This document shows, one piece after another, positions 1 to 7,486 of a DNA stretch of 8,927 nt (positions are counted from its first letter, which is position 1; each line of letters begins with the position of its first letter). Below the pieces are notes generated by a model, which saw nothing but the letters and a program-made list of their open reading frames with translations, did not search any database and had not been told where the DNA came from. The stretch lies in the NCBI GenBank assembly GCA_020059425.1, contig JAGVCD010000274.1, positions 1 to 8,927 of the forward strand, written 5' to 3'. The position numbers and the translations under genes are program-made. Origin of the DNA: Chamaesiphon sp. (lineage in GTDB: Bacteria; Cyanobacteriota; Cyanobacteriia; Cyanobacteriales; Chamaesiphonaceae).

Positions 1-543
1 ACCAGTGCCACAAGTTAATTGATAGCTTTGGTAGGCCAATAAGCTACCCCATTTACGCTCACCGTACACCGACTTTCCGGCCACACAGACATAATTCACA
101 TCTGGGTAGAAAGCCCCTGGATAGTTGTCGTTGACAAAGTTCAAATTCTTTTTTGTCCACTTTTCGCCACTAAACTGCGGGGTTCCCAAACAAATCAAGT
201 TGGCTACCTGCCTGTGGGCATTCCACAGCCCCGCATCTTCCGTGACATCATGATGAATGGTGTAGGGCAACTCGCCTAAATACATCCGTGCAATCCAGCC
301 CCCCGCCGAATGGCCAATCAAATTGATTTTATCCACCCCCGACTCGGCTAATACCGCTGTTACCGTTTGGTGTAACAGGCGTAAAATTGGTACCATCGAT
401 CGACCGCCAATTGTGGGTACCCAATCCCTGAAACGCATGGGTACCAAGGTGGTGGGTGAGCCTTGTTGAGTCAAAGCTGCCGCCAAGGGCAGGTACGCGG
501 TAGAACTTTCTAGATATCCAGGTAAAATAACAGTCGGGAGCAT
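1..543 (-). CDS. alpha/beta hydrolase, lipase/esterase-like (partial, C-terminus beyond window)
   Basis: The first 181 residues of a serine hydrolase are visible; the reading frame is open to the left edge. The N-terminus begins with a short beta strand leading into LPGY (residues 7-10), where alpha/beta hydrolases place the oxyanion-hole loop. The nucleophile elbow is GHSAGG (77-82) with Ser79 as the predicted nucleophile, and an LGTP motif follows at 119-122, as in lipase-like hydrolases that act on acyl esters. The catalytic Asp and His are not visible and should lie in the missing part. There is no signal peptide, so a cytoplasmic or membrane-surface role is likely. The ATG at 543 is chosen because the protein then starts directly at the first strand; a TTG at 552 is the only other in-frame start before a stop at 568-570. 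No ribosome binding site is obvious. The true substrate (lipid, small ester or other) cannot be read from the sequence. Confidence 0.8.
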   Translation of the reverse strand, partial: MLPTVILPGYLESSTAYLPLAAALTQQGSPTTLVPMRFRDWVPTIGGRSMVPILRLLHQTVTAVLAESGVDKINLIGHSAGGWIARMYLGELPYTIHHDVTEDAGLWNAHRQVANLICLGTPQFSGEKWTKKNLNFVNDNYPGAFYPDVNYVCVAGKSVYGERKWGSLLAYQSYQLTCGTG

Positions 544-576
544 GGGTAGCAAATTGATAATTGTTTTCTATTTTCC

Positions 577-584
577 GCGATCGC
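577..584. repeat. HIP1 octamer GCGATCGC
   Basis: This is a full copy of the highly iterated palindrome of cyanobacterial genomes, lying in the divergent spacer between the hydrolase and the TonB-like gene. A second full copy is at 8878-8885 inside the nitrite reductase gene. It supports a cyanobacterial source and is not by itself a regulatory site. Confidence 0.9.
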
Positions 585-698
585 GTCATCTAGTGCTCGC
601 CCGAGTATTAACTGACAGATTTACTGGAGACAGACGGCTGTTACCAAATTCTCAACCATGCTCAACTAATCCATCAATCTGGTAGTATCGACATTGAC

Positions 699-1751
699 AT
701 GCTAGATACTTCTTTCCCGCGCTTTCGATCGTCCAAGTCCGCTATCCTATCTCAGGTGGTGGCAGTTGTTGTTTCTACTGGGATAAATTACCTGTTGGCG
801 AGTAATTTAGGATTACTGACCAGGTTCAATACTCTACCTGATCGATCGCCAACTGGTAAGGTAAAGGTGGTGGAACTCACCCCCGCCGAGAAAACCCGCG
901 TTCCGGCAGCGGCTAAGGCAGATCCTTTAGTTTTCACACCTAATCCGAGCAACCCCTCATCAACAACTACGTCACCCTTTGGCCAAGGTAATGCTGCAGG
1001 AATATTACCTGTTCCTACTGTTACTCCCAATAAAAATCGGCCTAAAAAGTCTAATTCCTTTAATCCCAAAACGACATCCAAAAATCCTAACAAGCTGTCC
1101 TCTAAAGGTTTGCCAGTAAACCCCACCAAAACATCAAAACCCGGCAAGTTGCCCATCCCCATCAAAACCAAGACGGCCTTCCCTACCAGTTTAGATGCTG
1201 AGCCGTCTCCAACCCCAGATGGTAATTCTACTCCTAATGCAAAACCAAACAGTCTGGATGATGCCCCTACTACGCCGACAGGCACTCCTGACGGCAATTT
1301 CCGGCAGTCTAATCCTGCTGGCAAACCGCAGGGCAAGACCGATAATGGATTAAAAAGCATCCAACAAACCTTTAACCAAGAGATTCAAAAACTGAAAGGG
1401 GCATTGGGGGCAAACAATATCATTGAAAGGTCACCCCAAAGACTACCGGTGAGATCTTATCCCCAAAGAGCTACAACTAGATTTCGTTGTAGTGGCGAGA
1501 GAAATGGTTACATATTAGTGGCCATTACTATTGACGATCAGGGAACAGTAGATAACTCCATCGTCCCACTGAGTTCTTCTCCAGAATTGGGAGATAAATC
1601 TAATAATGCTTTTCTGGGTAAAGCTTTAGAGGAAGCTGATACCAGTGCCCAGAAACAACATGCTGCTCGTCCACTAGCTGTCCAGACTGCTGAGAAAGGT
1701 AAAAAGGTGCTATACCCATTCATCTTCGAGTACGATGCTAAGACCTGCTGA
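699..1751 (+). CDS. TonB-like cell-envelope protein with Pro/Thr/Ser/Asn-rich linker
   Basis: This 350-residue protein has the architecture of cyanobacterial TonB-like proteins: a short cytoplasmic N-terminus with basic residues, one hydrophobic segment (about 15-36), a VKVVELTPAEKTRVP segment (55-69) of the kind seen just after the anchor in such proteins, a long low-complexity linker rich in Pro, Thr, Ser, Asn and Lys (about 75-215), a short amphipathic helix (217-235), and a compact alpha/beta C-terminal domain (about 250-350) with a strand YILVAITIDDQG (271-282) and a final strand ending FIFEYD. TonB proteins couple the inner-membrane proton gradient, through ExbB/ExbD, to outer-membrane receptors; the linker spans the periplasm. 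No exbB, exbD or receptor gene lies in the window, so an energy-transducing role is inferred from architecture only. The C-terminal domain has one Cys (264) plus a terminal Cys350. The gene is monocistronic, divergent from the hydrolase and convergent with the M50 protease. The start is the first ATG of the frame; no Shine-Dalgarno is visible. Confidence 0.7.
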   Translation: MLDTSFPRFRSSKSAILSQVVAVVVSTGINYLLASNLGLLTRFNTLPDRSPTGKVKVVELTPAEKTRVPAAAKADPLVFTPNPSNPSSTTTSPFGQGNAAGILPVPTVTPNKNRPKKSNSFNPKTTSKNPNKLSSKGLPVNPTKTSKPGKLPIPIKTKTAFPTSLDAEPSPTPDGNSTPNAKPNSLDDAPTTPTGTPDGNFRQSNPAGKPQGKTDNGLKSIQQTFNQEIQKLKGALGANNIIERSPQRLPVRSYPQRATTRFRCSGERNGYILVAITIDDQGTVDNSIVPLSSSPELGDKSNNAFLGKALEEADTSAQKQHAARPLAVQTAEKGKKVLYPFIFEYDAKTC

Positions 1752-1801
1752 AGATTGGGATCAGCATTCCTCAATGGATGAATTTTTTGCCCACCCCTGT
1801 T

Positions 1802-3103
1802 TTAGTTTTCTGTTAACTGATGGAAAGCGAGGTTATTACGCAAATTCATAAAGTTAGGATCGGTGCGAGCCGAATTGCGAACAGTCGGATTCAATTGAAT
1901 AGCTTGCTTCAAACTCATCAAAGCTGATTCGTAATCGCGCAAGTGGGATTCATAGCAAGCTCTTTGATACCAAGCATCTACAGAACGAGGATTAACTTCT
2001 ACTGCTCGATCGATCGTGGCTAGCGCTTTGGGGAACCGACCGAGTTCCGCCCAAAGAATGGCTTTGCTAATCCACAGCTGCACATCATCGGGATCTATTT
2101 CCAACGCTCGGTTATACATATCGATCGCTTGCTCTGGTCGATCCATTGCCGACAACAATAATCCCGAATTTTGCCAGAGGCTGGCTACACCAGGATTAAT
2201 TTTCAAGGCTATTTGATAACAATCTAGAGCATCATTATAACAATTCAGATGACAGAGGGCGGTACCCTTAAGCCACCAAGCATCAAAATTTTGAGAGTTT
2301 TGAGTTAAATCTTTATTGAGCAGTGAAACCGCTTCAGCATAGCGTTGTTGTTTAATCAACTTCTCACTTTTTTCTAGCAGAGTTTCTGCCGGGGAGTGAA
2401 TGAATCTGCGGCTAACAGCAAAAACCACAATTATTCCCAGTATTACTGGCAATGACCACGGCTTAAACAGATTGTAACCATCCATCGCGGTGGCTACTGG
2501 CATCCCTAAAGCTTGTTGGGAGATCATGGTCACTGCTCTTTGAAAAAAATCACCAAAGGGTCTAACAACCCAAAGCAGCAATAGAACAACGAAAAATCCG
2601 TATTGATAGAAAGGCTTCACGTACGATCGAATCCGTCGCGCTAGAAAAGGCTCAATAATTCCAAATCCATCAAGTGATGGAATCGGTAGTAAATTAATTA
2701 ACAGTCCCCAAACTTGCAGCCAAATCAAGAAAGCCAGTGCAGGCTGTAACCAGGAAACCGGACTGGTAACCACCCGAAAAATTACTGCTAATGCTAATAC
2801 AGTCAGGATGCTAACGAAAGGGCCAGCAGCGGCTACGGCACTTTGCCGCCAGCGACTGCTTAAATTCTGATTGTTGATATGGACAGCTGTACCCGGTAAG
2901 CCAACGCCACCCATCATCAAAAAAAGCAGTGGCAGAATCAAAGAATAACCTGGCTCACTGTATTTAAAGGGGTTGAGAGTAAGATAGCCTTTTTCTTTGG
3001 CGGAAGTATCACCGCCCCAATAGGCCAGTATGGCGTGGCCAAATTCGTGTAGACAGATGGAAACTATCCAGCCAATAGAGACAAAAAGGGTTACTTCTAG
3101 CAT
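1802..3103 (-). CDS. M50 site-2-protease-like membrane metalloprotease with C-terminal TPR repeats
   Basis: This 433-residue protein has two parts. Residues 1-235 form a polytopic membrane protein with hydrophobic segments near 4-18, 54-68, 88-112, 120-140, 168-181 and 217-231. The zinc site HEFGH (19-23) lies in the first segment, and the second M50 motif appears as LLPIPSLDG (138-146), where Asp145 is the expected third zinc ligand. The catalytic residues are thus intact. Residues 239-406 hold TPRs with an exact 34-residue period: a divergent unit at 239-270, then units starting at 273, 307, 341 and 375, each ending in a [IV]-[ND]-P type turn. No PDZ domain is seen. The family cleaves membrane-embedded substrates, often in signalling; the TPRs probably recruit a partner or substrate. 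Substrate unknown. The ATG at 3103 is the only possible start, since an in-frame stop lies 15 bases upstream. AAGGGGA sits about 17 bases before it, too far for a normal ribosome binding site. Confidence 0.88.
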   Translation of the reverse strand: MLEVTLFVSIGWIVSICLHEFGHAILAYWGGDTSAKEKGYLTLNPFKYSEPGYSLILPLLFLMMGGVGLPGTAVHINNQNLSSRWRQSAVAAAGPFVSILTVLALAVIFRVVTSPVSWLQPALAFLIWLQVWGLLINLLPIPSLDGFGIIEPFLARRIRSYVKPFYQYGFFVVLLLLWVVRPFGDFFQRAVTMISQQALGMPVATAMDGYNLFKPWSLPVILGIIVVFAVSRRFIHSPAETLLEKSEKLIKQQRYAEAVSLLNKDLTQNSQNFDAWWLKGTALCHLNCYNDALDCYQIALKINPGVASLWQNSGLLLSAMDRPEQAIDMYNRALEIDPDDVQLWISKAILWAELGRFPKALATIDRAVEVNPRSVDAWYQRACYESHLRDYESALMSLKQAIQLNPTVRNSARTDPNFMNLRNNLAFHQLTEN

Positions 3104-3322
3104 TTCGATTAATCTTCAGTCCCCTTAAATTAGATTGGTGACATACTTTTTGGAGGAGTTTTATTCTCTTGCTGTTTTACGATATCTATTTTCCCCAGCA
3201 AAAGCTAAATTTTATCATGTTCACCCCACATTTTTACTCAATTCGAACTCATCCCATATTGTCAACAGCAGCCTGGCGTAACAGTAATAGGTAGAGACAC
3301 TCACTGAATTTGGAGACTTTCT

Positions 3323-3336
3323 ATTCTGATCAGAAT
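3323..3336. promoter_or_regulatory. 14-bp perfect palindrome, candidate operator upstream of the BrxD-like gene
   Basis: ATTCTGATCAGAAT is a perfect palindrome with no spacer. It ends 63 bases before the preferred ATG at 3400 and lies in the 296-bp divergent spacer between the M50 protease and the BrxD-like ATPase. A dyad of this size in a promoter region suits a dimeric repressor or activator site. No regulator gene is adjacent and no convincing -35/-10 pair could be placed around it, so the regulatory role is inferred from position and symmetry only. Confidence 0.4.
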
Positions 3337-3399
3337 TAGTCAAGGAAAGTGACCCTAGTAAATATTCCTGTAAACTGCTATCAGCATATCTTACTACGC

Positions 3400-4719
3400 A
3401 TGAACATTACCCCCCGCGACATTGAACATATCTTTGAGCGACTACGATCAGGAGTCGTACCCGATCGCGGCCTGGAAGCTTTTGCCGTTGGCATCAATCC
3501 CCAACGGAATGAAGTCCATCGTCAACTAGCACTAGCAGCAGATCACGAAGGGACTTTTAAATTTTTGCGGGGTGGTTACGGCTGTGGCAAGACTTTTATG
3601 TCGCGGCTGGCTATTTTGGATGCCCAGGCGCAAGGTTTTGCCACTAGTTTTGTAGTGGTATCCGATAACGATCTGCATTTTCATCGCTTCGATGATGTTT
3701 ATCGGAAGGTAGTACAAGAGCTAGGCACTAGTTCGTGCGATCGAGGGGCATTGAGTGATGTGATCGACCGGTGGATTGCCCGGGTCGAAGATGCCTTAAT
3801 TGCGACGGGGGCTGACCCCGATAGCGGAGATTTTGACAACCAAGTACAGACCCGCATTGAGGAGGATTTAGCATCTTTAACTGGCGGCAAAGCACCGGAG
3901 GATATGATCCGGGTACTGCGCAAAATCTTTGAGCTGAAGCAGGAAGGTAATATTGTGGAAGCTAGTGCGTTATTGTCTTGGCTATCGGGTAGTGAGAATG
4001 TGGCAGGTAGCTCTAAACGCCTAGCTAGTATTAAAGGTGATATTGGTGGCCGAGAGGCGCTAGATTATTTGCAAGGTATTTTAGAAATCACTAAGGCCGC
4101 TGGTTACAAAGGTTTAGTAATTGTGATTGATGAGGTGGAAACTATTCTGCGGATGCGCCACGATGTCCGGGGAAAGTCGCTAAATGGGATTCGCCAAATT
4201 TGTGATGCAGCCGATCGCTATCGGGGTTTATTTTGGATTTTCACTGGTACGCCAGAGTTATTTGATACTAAGCGCGGTGTTGCAGGATTGCCGCCCTTAC
4301 ACGATCGGATCAAGTTTTTACATTCTGGTAATTTTTCTAGTCCACGTCAGCCACAGTTAGAGTTGAAACCATTTGATGCCGATCGATTACAAGAGGTAGC
4401 CATGAAACTACGGGAGCTATATCCTACTGTCGATCGATCTAGCTTGATTAATAAAGTTACGCCGCAGTTCGTCGCCCAATTGGTGGCTAAGGTAACGGCA
4501 GGTTTTCGGGGCGATGTGGGTGTAGTTCCCCGGCAGTTTTTGCGGCAGTTTGTGAATATATTAGATTTAGCAGCTACTTTTGAAGAATTTGATCCGATGG
4601 TTGCGGAGGGATTCTCGATCGATGAACTAAATGAAAATGAAAAGAGAATTGCAGCGGGCTTGCCTGCTTTTGATCCAGAGCCAGAAGATAGTCAGGAGTA
4701 TTCTTTAGTGGAGTTTTAA
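3400..4719 (+). CDS. BrxD-like (DUF2791 family) P-loop ATPase, not in a BREX cluster
   Basis: This 439-residue cytoplasmic protein resembles the BREX ATP-binding protein BrxD along its length. The N-terminal helix ends in LRSGVVPDRGLEAFAVG (15-31), typical of the family. The Walker A motif is GGYGCGKT (58-65), the Walker B is VIVIDE (240-245, Asp244/Glu245), and FTGTPELF (281-288) fits the sensor-1 strand of AAA/STAND-type ATPases. The C-terminal region (about 320-400) ending in VGVVPRQFLRQFV resembles the family's helical or winged-helix end. BrxD works with the helicase BrxHI in type 2 and type 6 BREX phage defence, but none of the partners (PglX, PglZ, BrxC, BrxHI) is in the window. Related DUF2791 ATPases also occur outside BREX, so the role here is unknown. 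The frame is open up to a GTG at 3349 (17 extra residues), but the ATG at 3400 matches the usual family N-terminus and length. Neither start has a well-spaced Shine-Dalgarno. CGATCG sites are dense, as in neighbouring genes, so recent transfer is not evident. Confidence 0.85.
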   Translation: MNITPRDIEHIFERLRSGVVPDRGLEAFAVGINPQRNEVHRQLALAADHEGTFKFLRGGYGCGKTFMSRLAILDAQAQGFATSFVVVSDNDLHFHRFDDVYRKVVQELGTSSCDRGALSDVIDRWIARVEDALIATGADPDSGDFDNQVQTRIEEDLASLTGGKAPEDMIRVLRKIFELKQEGNIVEASALLSWLSGSENVAGSSKRLASIKGDIGGREALDYLQGILEITKAAGYKGLVIVIDEVETILRMRHDVRGKSLNGIRQICDAADRYRGLFWIFTGTPELFDTKRGVAGLPPLHDRIKFLHSGNFSSPRQPQLELKPFDADRLQEVAMKLRELYPTVDRSSLINKVTPQFVAQLVAKVTAGFRGDVGVVPRQFLRQFVNILDLAATFEEFDPMVAEGFSIDELNENEKRIAAGLPAFDPEPEDSQEYSLVEF

Positions 4720-4841
4720 TCGGTTGGGTTGATCGATGGTTTTATTTATCGCCAGCGTTGATCGAACCGGGGATCAAAGTAGTGTTTTTTCGGGCTATTA
4801 CAGGAACCATAGAGGATTTGGAGTTTACTGAGATCGAACAT

Positions 4842-4980
4842 TAGACTTCCTGCGAAAGTATTTTATCGATCCTTTAACAGTAGGCATCTCAGCCATTATT
4901 AACTAATAATAAAAGATTGGCCAGACATACTGGTAATTATTGGTTCTGTCGATCAGGTGAGGACTTTCGCAGGAGGTCTA
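4842..4980. mobile_element. MITE-like element, 139 bp, with 18-bp terminal inverted repeats
   Basis: The ends are TAGACTTCCTGCGAAAGT (4842-4859) and its inverted copy ACTTTCGCAGGAGGTCTA (4963-4980); they match at 17 of 18 positions. Taking the ends as AGAC...GTCT (4843-4979), the element is flanked on both sides by ATT, a possible 3-bp target duplication. It is too short to encode a transposase, and no transposase remnant is visible, so it would depend on a full-length insertion sequence with the same ends elsewhere in the genome. The interior is AT-rich with a small hairpin at 4895-4910. It sits between two convergent genes, with its right end 10 bases past the dynamin stop codon, and could fold as a long stem that helps end transcription from both sides. 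The parent IS family cannot be named from this window; a 3-bp duplication is compatible with some IS5-family groups. Confidence 0.65.
4895..4910. repeat. small inverted repeat inside the MITE-like element
   Basis: ATTATTA (4895-4901) and TAATAAT (4904-4910) are perfect inverted copies separated by two bases. The stem contains only A/T pairs and is therefore weak. It lies near the middle of the 139-bp element and may be part of its secondary structure, but it could also be chance in AT-rich DNA. Confidence 0.35.
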
Positions 4981-4990
4981 TTCTCATTAC

Positions 4991-7486
4991 TTAATTATTT
5001 TCACCAACCGTCACCAACTTGACCTCGTGAATAGGTATATTTTTGAAATCATTGGAACCAGTATTTACCAACAACAAATCATCCTGGTTCAGTGCTGGTA
5101 AACGATGTCGATCGAGCTGCATCACTTCCAAACAACCATTGATTTCCGCCACCGCCTCATTAAACACTCCAATCTTTTTCTCCACCTCTACCAAATGCCG
5201 CTGATTGTGGCGAATCTTTTCCTCCGCCTCCTTCTCCAAGGTCTTCGCCAAATAAGATCGTGCATGATCATACTGACTCAGAATCTGATCCGCTTGCTGA
5301 GCCGCTGCTGGTAACAACTGATTATTCAAAGACTGATTAATCACCTGCCGGAACGATCGCATCACTGTTTCCCGCACCTTCTCCTCAAAATCAATCTTCA
5401 ACAACTGGCGAATTGCTGGCTCAGCCTCGATCATATTGTAGTGATCATAACCCCGACAAGCCTGTTGCAACGTTTGACGCAACTGAAATAACGAAGAAGT
5501 CCCCTCCGTAAAGAACTCTGGCCGCTCCCGCACGTATCGATCGCACTCCACTTGTGCTGCATTTACTAGCGAAACTGTCACCATGACTTGCAACTGCTTC
5601 AAATTCTGTTCAATGCCACTATCATGACCCAAAACCCGATAGAGATTTCGATAATATTCCTGCTTTTGAATTTGGGTAACTAGCTGTTGGAAAAAATTCT
5701 TCACCAACTCTTCGACCGCCACCACCAACACATCTTCCAAGCCATTGGCCAAATAGTAAAACGCTTCCGCCAGAATCCCAATCAGCGGCACCACCGAATT
5801 ACGGCGATGACTAGCCTGGGCCTGTTGATGCACCTTGCTCACTGAAAAAGTTGTCAGCAACTCATCTAAACGACTGACCATCTTGGCCTTGAGATTCGTA
5901 AAATCGGCTTCAAAAGCCACATTAGTATTACTAGCCGCCACTTCATTAACTATTTCGTGGATATGCTGCTGTAAACTATCTCCCACATCTTTCAATTCTT
6001 TACTGAGTAATTGCAGCTCCTGTTCCTTGATCGCTGTAGCATCTTGGGGCTGTGCCTTCAAAGTATGCCAGTTTTCTAGATAGGTGCGCCGCAAACTAAT
6101 ACAGATTGGCTGCAAATCGTCAGCTAAATTAACTAATAACAGTGGTCGCTTTTCTTCGATCAAATAACGAGTAATCGCTGTCCGAAACTCTTCAATACCA
6201 CTGTCTTTGACTAATTGATCAACCAAGGAGGTGCCCTGTTCACCCAAGATTCGCACATAGTTATCAGTAGCTGATTCATAACTGCGAACATCCACCCGAA
6301 ACTTATCTACTGGCAATTTACCAGAGCTAGAACAATAACGATTGAACTCATTCACAAATTGCGGTGTTTCTTGTATGTCAGAAGTAACTCCAGAAGCGAA
6401 AAACGAGTTGAGGCCAAATCTTTCGCTGGCATCAGTGTGGCGGAGTTGACTGCCCCAAAAACCTAAAAGACCACTGGTTTTATAAACCCGCTGCGAATCG
6501 TGAAACTGCTCGCCAATTAGAGAATCTAGGCGCTGGCGCAGCTGGGAATTGTACCAAGTCTCATCAATCCGATTGAAGATGTAAAACACTCGATCGCGCA
6601 CGCCGGGATTGACTTTAATCCGTTCTAGCATTTCGGTTTCTTCGGTAGTCATATCGCCAGCCGCTGCCGGTTTCAGGACACAGACCACCGCTGAAGTATC
6701 GGGGCTTTCAATTTTGGTATAAGTCAATTCGGCATCACGTTTAACTGGTGCATCAATGCCCGGTGTATCAATCAAAACATTGCCATCTTGCAGTAAAGGA
6801 TGATGACAGTAGTATTCTACTTTGCGCAACACCGCACTGTTGCTGCCGCGACGGGCATAGCTAGCGGCTTCTTGGAGATTCTGGCAATCAAATTGCTCCA
6901 TTGAGAGCGTTCGATTGGTAGTTTTGTCGATATATTTTTGGTTATCGCTGAAACCCTGAAGCAGCAACTTGAGTGCCGAGGCTTGCTTGGCTTTCTCAGA
7001 CTTACTTTCACCACCTTCCTGTTGTAGGATGCTGATACAGACATCACGCAGAGAGTTCCACAACAATGCATCTTGCAAAATTAGTGCAGTTTTCTGAGCA
7101 TCCGCTTCTAATCCTAATTTTCTAGCCAGCAACTGAACTTGGCCTTCGATTTCAACTACTGATAAAAAGGTTAAAACTACTCGTTCTTGCTCTGGCTCCG
7201 AATAAGCAATCTGACATTCTGTGCCAGTAGCATGACCCTCCGCACTATAGAGCAGTTCTCGCTCCAGCAAGGCATTAATCAACATCGACTTGCCAGCACT
7301 AAAAGCTCCGGCAAACACAATTTCAAAAGTTGGGGCAATGGCTTTTTTTAAAGCCGATCGCACTGCACTTGTATCCACCTGTGCCCTTAGAGTTGGTTCT
7401 TGTTGCAACAGCTCTAGTATTCGATCGACTGGTGCCTGCAAATTTTGGCATGGAGGCAAGGCCTGGGAGAAATTTTGAGAATTCAT
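4991..7486 (-). CDS. bacterial dynamin-like GTPase (dynamin family protein)
   Basis: This 831-residue protein is a large GTPase of the dynamin family. G1 is GAFSAGKS (60-67), G2 lies in HATGTE (85-90), G3 is DTPG (240-243), and G4 is NRID (305-308) in place of the usual [NT]KxD. About 150 residues separate G2 and G3, a long helical insertion (roughly 105-205). After the GTPase domain comes a mostly helical stalk with predicted coiled coils (about 480-520 and 725-785). Between them, residues 565-592 are strongly hydrophobic (VVPLIGILAEAFYYLA and following) and occupy the place of the membrane-inserting paddle of bacterial dynamins such as the Nostoc protein BDLP, which is shorter (about 690 residues). 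Family members bind and remodel membranes in a GTP-dependent way, and some have been linked to membrane repair and phage tolerance. The gene is transcribed alone, convergent with the BrxD-like ATPase. The ATG at 7486 gives a short N-terminus before the GTPase domain; no Shine-Dalgarno is visible. Confidence 0.88.
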   Translation of the reverse strand: MNSQNFSQALPPCQNLQAPVDRILELLQQEPTLRAQVDTSAVRSALKKAIAPTFEIVFAGAFSAGKSMLINALLERELLYSAEGHATGTECQIAYSEPEQERVVLTFLSVVEIEGQVQLLARKLGLEADAQKTALILQDALLWNSLRDVCISILQQEGGESKSEKAKQASALKLLLQGFSDNQKYIDKTTNRTLSMEQFDCQNLQEAASYARRGSNSAVLRKVEYYCHHPLLQDGNVLIDTPGIDAPVKRDAELTYTKIESPDTSAVVCVLKPAAAGDMTTEETEMLERIKVNPGVRDRVFYIFNRIDETWYNSQLRQRLDSLIGEQFHDSQRVYKTSGLLGFWGSQLRHTDASERFGLNSFFASGVTSDIQETPQFVNEFNRYCSSSGKLPVDKFRVDVRSYESATDNYVRILGEQGTSLVDQLVKDSGIEEFRTAITRYLIEEKRPLLLVNLADDLQPICISLRRTYLENWHTLKAQPQDATAIKEQELQLLSKELKDVGDSLQQHIHEIVNEVAASNTNVAFEADFTNLKAKMVSRLDELLTTFSVSKVHQQAQASHRRNSVVPLIGILAEAFYYLANGLEDVLVVAVEELVKNFFQQLVTQIQKQEYYRNLYRVLGHDSGIEQNLKQLQVMVTVSLVNAAQVECDRYVRERPEFFTEGTSSLFQLRQTLQQACRGYDHYNMIEAEPAIRQLLKIDFEEKVRETVMRSFRQVINQSLNNQLLPAAAQQADQILSQYDHARSYLAKTLEKEAEEKIRHNQRHLVEVEKKIGVFNEAVAEINGCLEVMQLDRHRLPALNQDDLLLVNTGSNDFKNIPIHEVKLVTVGENN

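Noticed and set aside
788..1360. 190-codon open frame on the minus strand inside the TonB-like gene
   Set aside because: It is a shadow of the low-complexity Pro/Thr/Asn-rich linker; the predicted protein has no domain and biased Gly/Val/Leu composition.
1752..1801. Terminator between the convergent TonB-like and M50 genes
   Set aside because: The 50-bp spacer has a short T run but no stem of useful length.
3349..3399. Upstream GTG start for the BrxD-like protein
   Set aside because: It would add 17 residues that do not resemble the family N-terminus. AAGGA lies only two bases before the GTG, too close to work as a ribosome binding site. The ATG at 3400 fits the usual family start.
3400..4719. 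Complete BREX defence system
   Set aside because: Only a BrxD-like ATPase is present; no methyltransferase, PglZ phosphatase, BrxC or helicase is encoded in the window.
4758..4790. Possible intrinsic terminator after the BrxD-like gene: TTGATC / GATCAA stem followed by six T
   Set aside because: The stem is only 6 bp with two G/C pairs, the loop is 8 bases, and the T run starts 7 bases after the stem, so it does not fit a standard terminator.
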